DNA of 64,000 nucleotides. Source: Cudoniella acicularis (lineage: Eukaryota > Ascomycota > Leotiomycetes > Helotiales > Helotiaceae). Under the pieces are notes generated by a model that did not search any database, was not told the DNA's origin, and worked only from the letters and a program-made list of their open reading frames with translations. The translations under genes and the position numbers were made by a program. Location: NCBI GenBank assembly GCA_013054445.1, contig JAAMPI010000113.1, forward strand, positions 1-64,000. The letters are read 5' to 3'. Below are positions 43,076 through 55,456 of the stretch, one piece after another (the stretch's first letter is position 1; every line of letters starts with the position of its first letter).

Positions 43076-45247
43076 ATGGATTTCGTGCAGGTGAGGATTC
43101 AGGTTAAACAACCAGCTGTTCTATCAGAGAAACCACCACGATACAATATTCGGCCTGATTGGAAAACTTGGAGTGTCAGTCGAGAAATCGATGGTCTGAC
43201 CAAAATAGGAGGTCTAAAATTTCCTTACTTGGAGCTGGCAATACCCAAGCCTCCAGCTGGTTTCCAATGCAGGGTGCCACGTCTTGTTTTGACGCGTGAA
43301 TTGAAAGGCAAAAGTAAAGACTTTCCCCATTTCTTTTAGAAGAGTCTTTACTAATACGTTGAATTTTAGTTCGAGATCCAAAGACCTCTGACTACGGATT
43401 CTTCGAAATCGACATGTTTAATGGCCCATACAAGAAATCCCAGTGCATTACTGTTCGAGCCAACCTATACGAATGTTTCTTTTCCGGCAAATTTTGTAAT
43501 TATTGGGACTTTCGTCAGCCTGGATTAAGGTCTTGGATTGAGTCATTAAGTGGCGGTGAAGGTATGTAATATTTTTAATATATTCCGAATGTTTTCGCTT
43601 TTCCCTTTCAACTAGCAAGCGCTTAGTATCCTGAAATCGTACAAAATATCTCAAATATCTCAAACATAAAGATAATTTACTGTAAAAAAGGAAAATCTCC
43701 TGATATTTTTTATTATCTCGCAAGATTCTCAAAAAAACCAGCGTCTTTTACTTGATGGCTATTTAATACTTTTCAAGTGTTTTGTGCGACTTCGCTAAAA
43801 AAAAATCTGGGGATAAGCAAAATCTCTATATACATTTGCCGGTTTGTAAAAATTTATGTATAGCCTTCACTAACTGTCTCAAAATGCAGTAATCAAGATA
43901 TTCCCAGGAAAATACTGGAATCTCTGGTCTCAAAACATCGAAAAAGCTACGCTCCAAATATGGTACGACATCCAACCACTCTCTACCCCGCCGCCAAAAC
44001 TCTGGCATAAACCCAGATTGATTCAATACCAAACGAATCTTTTCAATAAATCTGGAATATATCACTCTATTATGCCTACTAAAAATCAAGATCAAAATCA
44101 AGTTTCCAACTCGAGTCTCTCACACATCATCATCGGCAGCTTTCATTTGCCACCGGATCAAGACATGCTATGGCTTGACGAAAATCCTTTTCCGTCTGAT
44201 ATCCATTCTCCCTTGCTAGAGGAGCTTAATAATACCTCCCAGCCAGTTCCAAGACTGGCTCAGGTTACTTTAACTACCGAAAACGTGTCTTCAACTCAGG
44301 AAATGGAACGCGCTCTAGCAGCGTTGCGCATGTTCCTCGATATGTGCCCCAGAATCTGCGGTTTAGATCTAAATTTCGCCATCGGAACAACAACAGAAGC
44401 AGCCGTATACATGATCGACCGACTCATCACTCCCTCAAGCACAGCAGAGGAAACAACAATCACGCCCATGATCACGATTTCCGCCCCAGCAACCGCCTTC
44501 CAAGGCAGCGACAGTTCAACAACACTTAACTACGAAACACTAGAGATGATCCGAAGAAGCCAGATATCTTGGTACAACGTCCAATTTCACACCTTTGAAA
44601 CAACATTTTTGGATTTAGGACAATTGGAACTCATTTATCGGCGCGGCTGGCTACTGCAGAAGATCGTTGCATGTGTGGGGATTGATTCGAGCAGAAAAGA
44701 TACTTTCGTCTCCCCAAAGGCATTGAAACTTCTCATCCCCGCCCTCGCAGCAAGGAAACCCTACCCTGTTTTCGGTGGTTTGGCAAACTTGCCAACAGAA
44801 ACAACATCAACTGCTCATTTAGACCAACAGCAGCTAGACTGGTTCGCCAACACCTCATCCCTCCTCTCAAAATATTTCCCCCATCCCCTAGCCCTCTCCA
44901 CCGAACTCCGAATATTCCTCAGCTCCGGCACAAACCAAGTCCAAGTCCTCGATGCTTTAAAAAAGTACGAAGGTTCCCTCGTATCAAAAGCCATCAAAAC
45001 GACAATTTTCCCCACAAGAGGAGTTCCCGCTGGAATGAATATGAAGAATATAGACCAACATACGTCAGATATAATGTTTCGTGTTATGATGAGAACGATT
45101 GGAAACAGGCCGAGGTATATAATGTTCCCGCATGTGGGTGAGGAGACGGAGTTGATTACTGATGAGGCTTTTGAGATAATGGGTGTGCCGAGAAGTAAAA
45201 GAGGTGGGAATAAGATGATGGTGATGGTTATTGGGAAACCGGAATAA
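43076..45247 (+). CDS. Hypothetical protein, 595 aa, three exons
   Basis: Exons are 43,076-43,313, 43,370-43,561 and 43,890-45,247. Intron 1 (56 nt) has a GTAAAG donor, CTAAT branch and TTTTAG acceptor. Intron 2 (328 nt, long for this genome) has a GTATGT donor, CACTAAC branch and GCAG acceptor. The phases join exactly and yield 596 codons including stop. The start MDFVQVRIQVKQPAVLSEKP was chosen because sequence further 5' in frame is low-complexity or degraded. The protein is well mixed, with a Trp/Tyr-rich N-terminal half (FPGKYWNLWSQNIEKATLQIW), a Thr/Ser-rich middle, and a C-terminal part with DQHTSDIMFRVMMRTIGNRP. No signal peptide, membrane segment or known domain is recognised. It is not RIP-damaged although it borders the degraded block. 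Confidence 0.75.
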
Positions 45248-46337
45248 GAGCATGTCAATATTTAAGGGCCTGTGCGCTTGTAGATTAAGTCAAATGCTAC
45301 TGTCAATGTCATTGTGTCTCCCCTCTCTCTGTCCTCCCCTTCCCCCCAACCCCCATTGTAGAACTTTTTGACTTCTACATCCCTTTCTCTTGAGGAGGAG
45401 ACTGTAGGACCAATGAGCTCACTTCTCATGGTACAAGGAAGCTATTCAGGAGGTGAAAAGTTATCAATTGAACCGACTAGAAGGAAGAGAAGACAATAAT
45501 GGGTGTGGATATATATATGGCAGCTCCCCCTGGCACGGAGCTAGTACCCCCTGTTGTTCTCCACTCTCAAGGTGATTAACTGCTAGGATTGAATTCCTCG
45601 CAACGTTTCTTTGTAAGATTAATTAGTTCAGCTCTTCGCCTCTTGTACATCTGTAGCATGCTTTACTGCAATTGTCGTTACTACGACCGTCAACCGACCA
45701 AGCACATCTGCGAAGAGCAAGAAACCCCCAAACCACTCTCCCGCGTTTCCCTTCTCACTCACCACAAAGCCTTTCTAGCCGTCACCGACTTACCACTCGT
45801 ACAAAGAGCAACAAACTTTACACACACACCGCCCCCCTCTCAGTAGAGAAAATTGAAAATCTCCCAATAGTTGCTAAAGCGGTGACCCAGAACCAAAGAA
45901 ATAAACCGACATTGATATTTCAGGAGTCCCAGAATTAAAATATAGTAAGGAATAGCACGTTCAATTGTGGCTTGCACTTGCAATTGAAGGGAGAACTGGA
46001 CCCTAACTAGATTTCACAAGAATTGCAGAATTTGGTAGAAAGGTCAGTAGATACTCATCCACCAACTTCAAGGGTGAGCTTGAACCCAAAACCTTGTTTC
46101 TACCTGCATTATTTTTTTAATACTTATTTAAGTAGAAAAAGAAAGATGCCGATGTATCGGGGTGTCATGGTGTTCAATTCCAAGCTATTGTATGGTATGA
46201 ACATGGCAACTAAAGCAGGAAAGCGCCAATAATGCTCCTTCCTCCCTTGGGGAAAATTCCCGTTTCGTATTCCTACAATAATGTTACGCCATTCCCATGC
46301 GGAAAGCACGAGCCCCAATGCATGAATGCACGCATAA
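45248..46337. other. Convergent intergenic region, 1.1 kb
   Basis: Lies between the 3' ends of the 595-aa gene and the SNW gene. It contains a CT/CCC-rich stretch at 45,315-45,355 and short chance frames. No gene or RNA is supported. Confidence 0.5.
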
Positions 46338-48198
46338 TCAGTCATCATCTTCAACTCGCGCTCTCTTTCCGGCCCTTTCCTCGCCAGTAGTAAGACCGTA
46401 CTCTCTTTTCTTGGAAGACTCTCCCTCTCCGACTTTATTCAGAAAGTCATCCACATTAAACACATCTCCCGTGTCCTTCTCAAACTGTACCGGTCCCTCT
46501 CTCGCCTATACATCCCCAATTAGCATTTGTTTTCTTACCAAGTCAAGAGTCTAAAAGATAGAAAGAGAAGAACTAACCTCAACATCTGCCGCGCCCTTAA
46601 ACGTCCCCTTTCCAAGTGCATCTGCAAACCGGCTACTCTTTTGGATCTTGCCCATCTCCGCCTCAGCAGCCTCATCATCCCCATCATCCATATTTTGCCT
46701 CGGCCGGTAGATACTATTTATGGCATCATGAGCTTGGAATAGCGGTTTATCATACGCTTGATCTTCATTAAAGCCCGAGTCGAAACCACTCGTTCGGTTG
46801 AAGAGTCGGGAATCAAACATGCTTTCCGAAGATTGAGTTGGTTTCGCAAGGCCTAAGGCAACCTTTTCGGAGATGTCGCGGTTTTGTTCCCGTGCCATCA
46901 TCTGCATCCTTCTTTCCGTGCCCATGCGTGATTGTCGCAATTTGCGCTCTTCTTCTCTCCGCTTCTCTTGACGTAGCTTTTCTCGCTCTCTGACTTCTTC
47001 GTCCTCACTGTTTGATTGATCGGTTTCCGAATCGCTGTAGCTACCCGATCGAGATCTTGACGTCCGTGATCCTCGTCTTCCTCCTGATCCAGCTGCTGCT
47101 CGCTCTTCTCGTGCTTTTTGTGCCAACATTCGGAGATGATCCTCTTTTTGCTGCTTTTCTTTCTCCGCTAATCTTTGCTGCATCAAGGCTCTCTGCTTGA
47201 CCTCCTCTCTGGCATGTCTATCAGCCGTAAATAGAGCTTCTGCAAACTGAGCGAACTTGTCATTAATAGTAACATCCTGCAACCCTCTTCCATCTGCTGC
47301 CAATCTTTTGTCCAACGGAACCGTATAACCCTTTGGATTCTTCCAATTTGACACGGGGGGGGGGGATCTTCCATGCCTCCTGGTCCTCCGCTGTCAACTT
47401 CCTAGGCGGCGAGTGCATAACTGGTGGAGGTGGACTTGGTGGTCCTCGTGGAATCTTCTTATGCTTGAACTTTGGTGGCTCCATAGGATCAATCTGCCTC
47501 TCGACAATCTTCATAATCCGGTCATTCTTTCGCGTATTATCTCCCATCTGATTCGCAGGCGTATACCGTACAAATGTTGGATCCTTCCTATTTCCAACAT
47601 TGACATTCTTTGGTTTCTGCGCTGCCACCGCTCCACTAACCAGCTTCGCAAGCGCCTCTTTCGTCCTCTCTGTCGAAGCAGCTACTTCCTCCTCACTTGG
47701 CCGGTCAAGATTGATATCCCCCGCATCAGCGCGTTGTCGTAGTGGTATTAAATCCTTGAAAGATGCGTGAACTATCCGCTTGTCATTGTGGCCTTGTCGC
47801 GCAATAGCATCGTATTTAACCTTTCCTTCAGCATCAACTTGAACCGCCAGAGCATTACTTGAAGATTGGGACTTGCGTCCCATGTCCAAAGGGTATTGCG
47901 CGACTGGGATTTCTGGAAAAGCCCCTCCATCTCCAAAGTCTTCCTGCCCCCGTGGTCGCCATCCTGCTCGATTTCCGTATGGAGGAGGGCCAGTTTTCTG
48001 AAGTCCCGTATTAGCATTTCCCCCTATGTATTGCTCTGAGATCTGCCTGACCTTTAACACGATTTGCGAGTCATCTAACGCTCCTGCGCCCAGTATTCGA
48101 GGTCCTCGTTGCTGCGCATGCTGTGGAATCTCCTCTTCTTCACCAGCGTATTTCGGTTTGGGGAGGGCTCGGGAAAGAGATGCTGCTAATGAAGTCAT
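46338..48198 (-). CDS. prp45: SNW/SKIP-family pre-mRNA splicing factor (Prp45), with one-base frameshift
   Basis: The orthologue of Prp45/SNW1 is a component of the activated spliceosome, NTC-associated and nuclear. Exon 1 is 48,198-46,578 and exon 2 is 46,505-46,338, with a 72-nt intron (GTTAGT donor, ATAG acceptor). The N-terminal part (MTSLAASLSRALPKPKYAGE) leads to the conserved SNW domain with RIVHASFKDLIPL and SNWKNPKGYTVPLDKRLAAD. A charged coiled coil (RLAEKEKQQKEDHLRMLAQK) and the exon-2 tail ending RARVEDDD follow. A run of eleven G at 47,355-47,365 breaks the frame inside I-P-P-P-V-S-N-W; ten would restore it. After that correction the protein is 595 aa. Because the gene is essential in yeast, a sequencing or assembly error is more likely than a true mutation. 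Confidence 0.93.
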
Positions 48199-48553
48199 GA
48201 CGAAGGTGTTTTGAAAGTGGGAGGCAATGTCTTGAACAATTTCAAGGTGGGCATCTTCAAAGTCAAATTATCGCGATTTAATCCCTGCAAGGCGCTAACT
48301 TTAAACGAGTTAGCGCGATCAATGAATATCTGGCCGCAGGGCAGGTTGATATTCAGATGGATAGGAGAGATCATAGCAATGTAATATTGAAGAGCTCTAA
48401 ACTTGTTCAGATTAGTGGGGAACAAGTGGCATTAAAAGTTTTATTCCCTCGCTTTTCGGGTTGGTCATATAAAGTACACAGAAATTCCGACTCCCCCAAT
48501 GCCATGCCGCACTTCCTAAAGACGCTCAAAGGCAGCCAGTCCATTACCCGTAC
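48199..48553. other. Intergenic region between prp45 and the p24-family gene
   Basis: 355 bp holding the prp45 promoter (minus strand) and the 3' UTR of the p24 gene. No further element is supported. Confidence 0.5.
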
Positions 48554-49377
48554 TCACACGTAACCCTTTCTTGCGCCCTAGAAAATGCCCGTTAGCTCGG
48601 GCCCTACAATAGATAAAAATCTCAAGACAACATACCTGGAAAAAGAACCGCACAATGAACACCTGCAACCCAGCCATGCAAACCATCATCAAGCTCTCAA
48701 TAATACTGAAGTTGAAGATTCTCCTTTCCGTGCTCCTGACCGTGCTAAAATTCCTATTCTCTCTGGTACGGAAATACTTCTGGTTTCTTGTGATCGTCGA
48801 GAGTTGGCCGGAAAGCTTGAAGATTGATTCTTCTAGAGCGGATGTTTGCTCAGGGGATGTGCCTTGCTTTGCAGGTAATGAGGCGCGCTCTTCGTGCTCG
48901 ACCTAATCGTCGCAAAATGCAATTAGCATTTGTTTGGCAAAGGGGCCATGTAAACTGGGTTATGGAATTGAACGTACAGCAATCTCAAAGTCAACGAACT
49001 TCTCCGCAAATGTGCTCATCTGGTTGTTGAAGCAGAACTTGTATTCGCCCGTCTCAGTCGCCGTGAAAACGAAGTCGCCCTGTCGCTCCTTCTCCCCATC
49101 CATAATAATGTTGCCATTCGGTCCCAAAACCTCGTAATCGATATCAAAGGACCCTCCAGCTTGGACCTATTATTCAATCCGTCAGAAACCTTTGCCAACC
49201 TCATGATTCAGGAGTAGTGCACACAGCAAAGTAGAACGCAACCTTGGCGCCCTTGTTATCCACGTTCGAGTAGAAGCATGCTTTCTCGTTCGCCTGCAGC
49301 TTGTATGTGAGTGCGGTGGCAGAAACAAGTGGCGACAGACAAGCCAAGAGGCTGCAAGAGAGTGTCGAGAACTTCAT
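48554..49377 (-). CDS. p24 (Emp24/GP25L) family cargo receptor, Erp-type
   Basis: A transmembrane adaptor of early secretory vesicles, shuttling between ER and Golgi in COPII and COPI coats. Four exons (49,377-49,225; 49,166-48,978; 48,902-48,636; 48,577-48,554) encode 210 aa, the usual family length. Introns are 58, 75 and 58 nt and all phase 0. There is a signal peptide (residues 1-20), then a GOLD domain with CFYSNVDNKGAKVAFYFAV, YEVLGPNGNII and YKFCFNN; the two Cys form the conserved disulphide. A coiled coil follows, then one membrane segment (SLMMVCMAGLQVFIVRFFF), and the cytosolic tail FFFQGARKGYV, whose aromatic and dibasic residues bind coats. The tail looks most like Erp3-type members. 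The last exon codes only eight codons including the stop. Confidence 0.93.
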
Positions 49378-50100
49378 GGTGGGTTATGGTGTGGAGGAAT
49401 TGCAGTGGTGAGCACTGTGATCGCTGGCATGAGATAACTAACGGAAAGGCCAAATTTCGAAGTCGCGAAATCTGAATTGGGAAATCTAAGCGAGAAGTCG
49501 GCCGCTTAGGGGTTTCCACCGACGACATCTCTGTTTCCATTAAGATTTTCCACCCCCAAAAATATTTGAAATGAATGTTTCGAAAGTTGGCTTGAGGTAG
49601 TCAAAATTGTTATCAAGTTTACCACTAAAATTTGCAAAAACCAGTACAAGAGCCAAGGAAATTAACCTTGGTCTTTAAAAAGATACTCCTATAATTTAAG
49701 CGGCGCTAAATAATAATTAGGTAGCGTGGAGGATATTAAATATAGTATTACGATATAACCTGGGGACTTTGATATCCCATTAAGAACCCGGCATCATTTG
49801 ATCAGTAGAAAAAATGAGTGTCACAACGCAATCCAAGTTAAAGTACGATTTTAAAAAGGTATTCTCTGACTTGATTGATCTCATCGCTGTGCTGTCCTCT
49901 GTATAGACTCTTGCGAATAAATAATGCAAGGAATTCCAACCACTCCATCTAACACATGCGTATCCCCAGATCGTCGAGCGCAGCGGGGCAAACAGCCCAT
50001 ATGACTATTTTACCCTCCATCATAGCCACCCACCAAAGCGCCATCCTATCGTAACATACAAAATCCGACGGTCCTCAAAAGCAAAAGCACCGCCTAAAGT
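49378..50100. other. Intergenic region with a short AT-rich patch
   Basis: Contains the promoter of the p24 gene (minus strand) next to 49,377 and the 3' UTR of the deubiquitinase gene. The stretch 49,600-49,860 is AT-rich with TA-rich words and may be a small RIP-damaged repeat relic. Confidence 0.45.
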
Positions 50101-53100
50101 CTACCTCAAGAACAGATCTCCCGCTCCGTTTCGAATAACGCGCGTTCTATCAACATGGTCTAGACCAAGCATATCGTCGTCCTGAGTGGCAACGTCCCAT
50201 ATTACGTCATCTAAGTGGATTAGCTAGATTGCTTGAGCTCAATAGAAAGGAAACATACCGTCTGTTAAATATATGGGTTTGGAATACGATGCTCTCCTTA
50301 CAACTGCGAACTTGATCTTTTCAAAATTCTTGCCTTTCACACCCATACGCTTCTCAAGCCGCTTCTTCGTATCAGAAAACTTTTCACCCTATAGGAGTAT
50401 TAGATTTTGCGGTATCAAGAGACCAAGTTGAACTGACCTCCTTGATTCGAAACTTGAAAGGTATGCCATGGGACTTGCTAGGCTCGTTCTGGAAATGGAA
50501 CGCTTGCATGAAGTCTGTACCTGTGGCCTCTATGTCTTCCTCGGGTACCCTCTCAGCAACTAGCTGTACATAGTCTGTGATACTGACGACAGTGTGGAGT
50601 CGAGGCAGTTCCTTGTGGATCTTGTTGCTATGTATCTCGTAGACTCGAATTAGGCCGGCCTTTGCTTCATCCTCGAGCTGTGCCTTTTTGACAAGGGCAG
50701 AAACAAGGTCATCAACATTGCCGTTCTTGGGTACAAGGATATCATATACATCCTATTACGTTAGTTGGGTAACAAACGACTACGCTGGAGAGTAGAATCA
50801 CCTCTTTTGAAATCCCTTCACTAAGCCACACGACCTTCAAGGATTTTTTCGTATCCAATTCCGATAGGCTGATTTCCAGAATCTCGAAATAGAGAGCATC
50901 TGCTCTTTGATTGTTGTTGCTGAAAGTTCCATAAGGGGGGTTGAGAATTGTCTGTAAGGTTTGACTTTGGCTGCGTTTTACGGAGTTCTTAGGATTGCCA
51001 GAGGTTGCGTTGACAGTCCAGAATCTGATATGAGTAGGATCTAGCCCAAGTTTGTCACCAACCCTTGCAGCGACCTGATCATAGGAATTTTTGGCGCTAA
51101 GAACGAGGTCGAATTGCTCATAATCGTCTGGATTTACGTTTCTGGTTGGATGGGGGACCAATTTTACGTTGCGTTTGTGGACAAGAAAATCGTAAAAGTT
51201 GCGGGCATCTTCAATTCGATCCACATATGTGTTTCTCGATGACACGCTCCTGTAAAGGTTAGAATGATGAATCGTTGGGTGAATTTTGTGACTAACTCTC
51301 GGTCGCTCTCCTTCCCGTCTGGTACTTTCTGAAAGCATACAATATCTCCATCTTGAAGTTCGGCAGCCTTGAGACTTTGTTTCCCTTTCATTGGCTCAAT
51401 CATAGTCGGTTTTATTTCCTAAACTTCTGTTAATATATTTCCACAATTACTATAAGGCCAGAAATACTTGCCTCGAAGAGCTTTAGAGAAACCTTGTCTC
51501 CTCCAAGTGTTTTTTCCGGCCAGCCCATCTTTTTGAGAATCGCAGGAACTAGATCCTCGACTTTCTTCTCTTTGCTGATATATATATGACCGGCACCGGA
51601 TAGCGTCTGGGTCTCGGTATCAAAATATTTTAGAAATAAGACGATGAGGTCAGATTTATGAGCAGTTCCATTTGGCAAGGCAGGTTGGGTTGGCCATATA
51701 CCATCACCTTCAGAGGTTACCTCCTCAGCAGTTTCTGCCCATAACCTCAATTCCGCTGTTTTGCTACCCACCAGTCTTTGGTGGGCTTCTTCAACAGTCT
51801 GATTTGAATCGACAATTGGAATATCTGGGCGGGTGGTCTTGTTCTGCCGATTTACCATTGACCAGAGGCGCAGCCGTTTAGAATCAACACCTGTATCTTC
51901 AGCGACCCTCTCCGTCAGTTCACGAATCGTGGATTTCCTTAACATTCGGTAAAGTCGTGGTCTAGCAGGATCGGGTTCTTGAGTTGGTTCGCGAGACGGT
52001 TCAAAGTTTGTTAGGTCTGTCCCGCCATGGGCGTGGAAGGTATCCTGGGTGATGACCTTAACCGTAAGGTAAAGGTGCTGCTCTTCCCGTTCCTTCTTGC
52101 GCGCTTCTCGAATTGCAGCTTCCTCGTCAAGCTTCTTTTCTACAAACGAGTTAGTATCCCGCCATCAATGAAGTTTGTTAAACTTACGTAGGTGTGCTGG
52201 TGTGTCTTCTTGGGTGACTGGAAGAAGAACAGAATCTAGTCGAGTACGACGGATGTAAACTAACATATAAGCGCTGTTTTGGCGCATAAGAGGTGTCGAT
52301 GCCTTCGAAAGTTGTACGGCCCCATTCAGCATATATTCTCCACCAAAGTTATCCTCCAATACCTCTCTCATGGTAGCCTTGGTAACTTTGTCGTCATCGT
52401 ACTTGTAAAACCAACCGTCTTTCGCGGGTTTGATAAAAGCGTAGTAATGACCAGCATTGAGATCTCCACTATGGACCAGAACACCGTGTAGTTGATATTC
52501 CCAGGATTCTGACTTGTCTGCATCTTCAGACAAATATGGCGCAGCATCAAAGGTTTCGGGAAATTCGTAACGATCATTGATTTTCATCATGGCATCGTGG
52601 TCGATATCGTATTGGAATCGCTTTAGCTGGAGATGGAGAACTTCTGGGAAGCTTTCGAAAATGACCCCCTTCTTTGCATCCTGCAATTTGAACTCGTCAC
52701 CGGCGAAGTATTGGTTTTCACCATCCATTGTCTCCACCTGGATGTAGTCTTTGAAACTCTCCTCGATGTTCTTGTTTCCGCTGACGTTCAATTGGATATC
52801 CCAGAAATCCTCCACTCTCCGGGACTCGTATTCGACGTTTATGCAAGAAATGTAGGTTCGCACTTTGCCGCAAAAGAGTTTGGGCAAAACATTCTCAGCC
52901 TCAGTACCCTTCATTTTTTCTTCCATTCTCTCCATAAGCTTTCGGGAAAGTTCTTGTACATCTTGTTGCTCAAAAATGTGTCTAGTTTCCCAGCCGAATG
53001 ACTTGGTAAGCTCATTTGTGCTGACAGCCAAATTCGACGTTTGAAGTTGGTAGAAGAGACGTTGTAAGGTGTAGGCAGAATTTTGTAGACTTTCCTCGTC

Positions 53101-54260
53101 TTGTGTTGGTATTTGATACACAGCCTGGTCATCCTGTTAGCCTCGGAAATTTTCGCTTCGATAAGCTTCTTATCAGAGGGGATAGATTGATTCGCGTGCT
53201 CTGAAATCTTACCTTTCGGAATGCGTTTGTGAAATACAAGGATTGTATGAGTGAGTTCAAGTAGCAAGTGGCTCCTTGGTTCTTGAGTCCAACATATCCA
53301 GTCTCCTTTTTGGAATCGTAGTTTTGGAAGTTGTGCCATAACACCCCTGTCTCGTCCTTAACAATCCTAACATATGCGGTCATATTCGCAGAATCATTTT
53401 CTACAAGGTAGCGGCCCGTGGTATCCCATGGTGTGGTCCAAAGCTTTCTCAATTCCACAAATCTTGTAAATCCCCAGTCGCCCTCCTCCTTTGTGAATCT
53501 ATGATGGGCTGTGTGGTGGGTAAATATCTCAGGCACATCCGGATTCCACAGAACCAGCCCAAATTGGACGCAGCAGACAAAATCATCGGGCGGTTTTCCA
53601 TCAGGAAAGCCTTGTTCGAGGTAGAAGGATGCATGGTCGACGTTGTTACCATATGGAAACATAAGAATGCGCCTATGGTTGTTAAGAAAAGGCACAAAAA
53701 ATGTTGGTTTTCAAGTAGTAAGCTCACCAAGGAAATCCTCCAATCGTAAAGACGGGCCCATGCTCCCTCCTTGGTGTGTTCCGCCATTTCTCAATATGCC
53801 AGGTATATTCGCCGTCGCAAATAGTTTCGGGCTGTTCTTGCAGGGGAGGAAGAACAAGTTCTCGCATAGCCTCGACTGTGAAAAGTATTAGATGTAAATT
53901 GAAGCACGGGGAAGCTGTACGGGATGCGCGGACGTACAATTATCTGCTCGCAGAGGAACTTCGGCATCGCTGTCGGGGTCGATGATAGCTACATCGTCCT
54001 TCTCGTTTTCTGGCTCGACTAGTAGGTCATCAGAGTCGACGAGCATGTCATTTGGTGACTCTATGCTCTCCATATAGCTCTGCAGACGGCGATCGAGCAA
54101 GTCAGCGGAATATTCATCGTCGAAGAGGGCCTGGAGCAGAGGGCGCTGCAGGTCATCCATCTCCAGTGTGCGCATGGAGGGCCAGCCACAAGGGATGAGG
54201 GGAACCTGGAAGAGATTGAGGCTAGAGGGGATTTGTTTGTTACTTGCTTACCGGATTCAT
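50101..54260 (-). CDS. ubp15: Ubiquitin carboxyl-terminal hydrolase, USP7/Ubp15 type
   Basis: A cysteine protease removing ubiquitin. Coding exons by position are 54,175-53,938, 53,875-53,728, 53,672-53,213, 53,124-52,188, 52,139-51,472, 51,418-51,297, 51,249-50,802, 50,752-50,438, 50,388-50,259 and 50,210-50,101. All phases close, giving 1,191 aa from the Met at 54,175. A nine-base exon at 54,260-54,252 plus in-frame codons 54,205-54,176 would add 13 residues, which I prefer. Order: acidic start, MATH domain (TWHIEKW...FPYGNNVDHASFYLE), UCH domain with Cys box GLKNQGATCYLNSL and His box HSGDLNAGHYYAF, then UBL (ICP0-binding) domains to LFLR. The intron at 51,419-51,471 is GC-AG: only the GC donor keeps the frame (KLFE joined to EIKPTMIEPM). 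Confidence 0.95.
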
Positions 54261-55456
54261 GGTCGCAGATGCAGGTACGAAGTACGCCTTCCCGGAAAAC
54301 GAAAACGCAAACCCAAATTTACTGAACAAAGAAGGCAAGAGGGACGCAAGGTCGTGGTTTCCCAGTCTGGAGGCAGTGCATCAGCGGGAGCAGTTGGATT
54401 TCGACTTCTATGCGGCCGGCTCGCTTCTGGGTGCCGCCACCTGCGGGATCCAATAGATGACGTTGCTCACTGGCAAGACTAGAACACCAGAAAATAATGT
54501 GGTTGGATTGTAGTGTGCGTGCAAACAAAAGAACTTGCAATTTCTCTGCCCTATTGTGCAAGTGAAAACTCGTTAGCGGTTTGGCGCAAGTGAATGAAAG
54601 GATCGTTGACGTTGTCAAGCAAGTCACAGTTGGAAGCTTGACCCACCTCAAGGTTGCTGCTTACTGTAGCAAGGCTAGCTCTGGCGAGGCGGAGGGCTGC
54701 CGCACTGTTTCAAGTGAAGGCAGGGTACTTAAAGGGATCTTTCTGTTCCACGGTTGGTAGTTCTTTGTTATTGCAATGAAGGAATAAACAGTTTGATTGA
54801 GAATCTTTTTTTGACTTTTGTAGAGGAAAAAAATCAAGTAAAATTATTCACTGAATTACCGTGCTAGACTAAATGTTTCACTTTATTAGTTCTAGCTACA
54901 TTCGCGCCCGTGAATCACATCCAGGTCACCCTGTACCCGGAATAACCCCTACTCGGTGTCAACTACCAAGGCTCAAAGCTACTTCAGTTAGATTTATGGC
55001 TATTTGGGGGGTTCTAGGTTGGTCCGGAATTGAAAACAAACGATAATCAATTTGCTTCTGTTGGTCATTGTCAATTTGTATCCACTTTGGCATTTCTTGG
55101 TTGGTCTAAGAGCTACAATCAATATACTCGTGTAGGATATTTTCCGTTGGTACCTAGGAAATGATTTCTAGAAATAATAGTCACTGTGCTCATGTGAGTT
55201 TCTGTATATATGGTCATAAACAAGGCATAGGAGATCATGTGTCTCGAAGAAGTTTGATTGCAAGTATTTACAATCTAAAATCACTCAAGAATTGCGAGTC
55301 CATATACTCCATATCGAAAAGGCCGGCTATTTCAATGCTAAGCAATCGGGGCAGAATTCCACCACAAGTTTCGCTCAAAGCTATACTAGAAGCCTGCAGA
55401 GTCCCTTCCTAATAGAACAGTTCGTGACGGTCGTTGGCATCGTTAGTTGGAGGTCG
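54261..55456. other. Intergenic region, 1.2 kb
   Basis: Upstream region of the deubiquitinase gene (minus strand) and 3' flank of the SFH5 gene. It is AT-richer at 54,770-55,250. Short frames are chance. No RNA gene or repeat is seen. Confidence 0.45.

Noticed and set aside
44815..45258. 147-codon antisense frame with hydrophobic start
   Set aside because: It overlaps the well-supported third exon of the 595-aa gene and has no intron or start context of its own.
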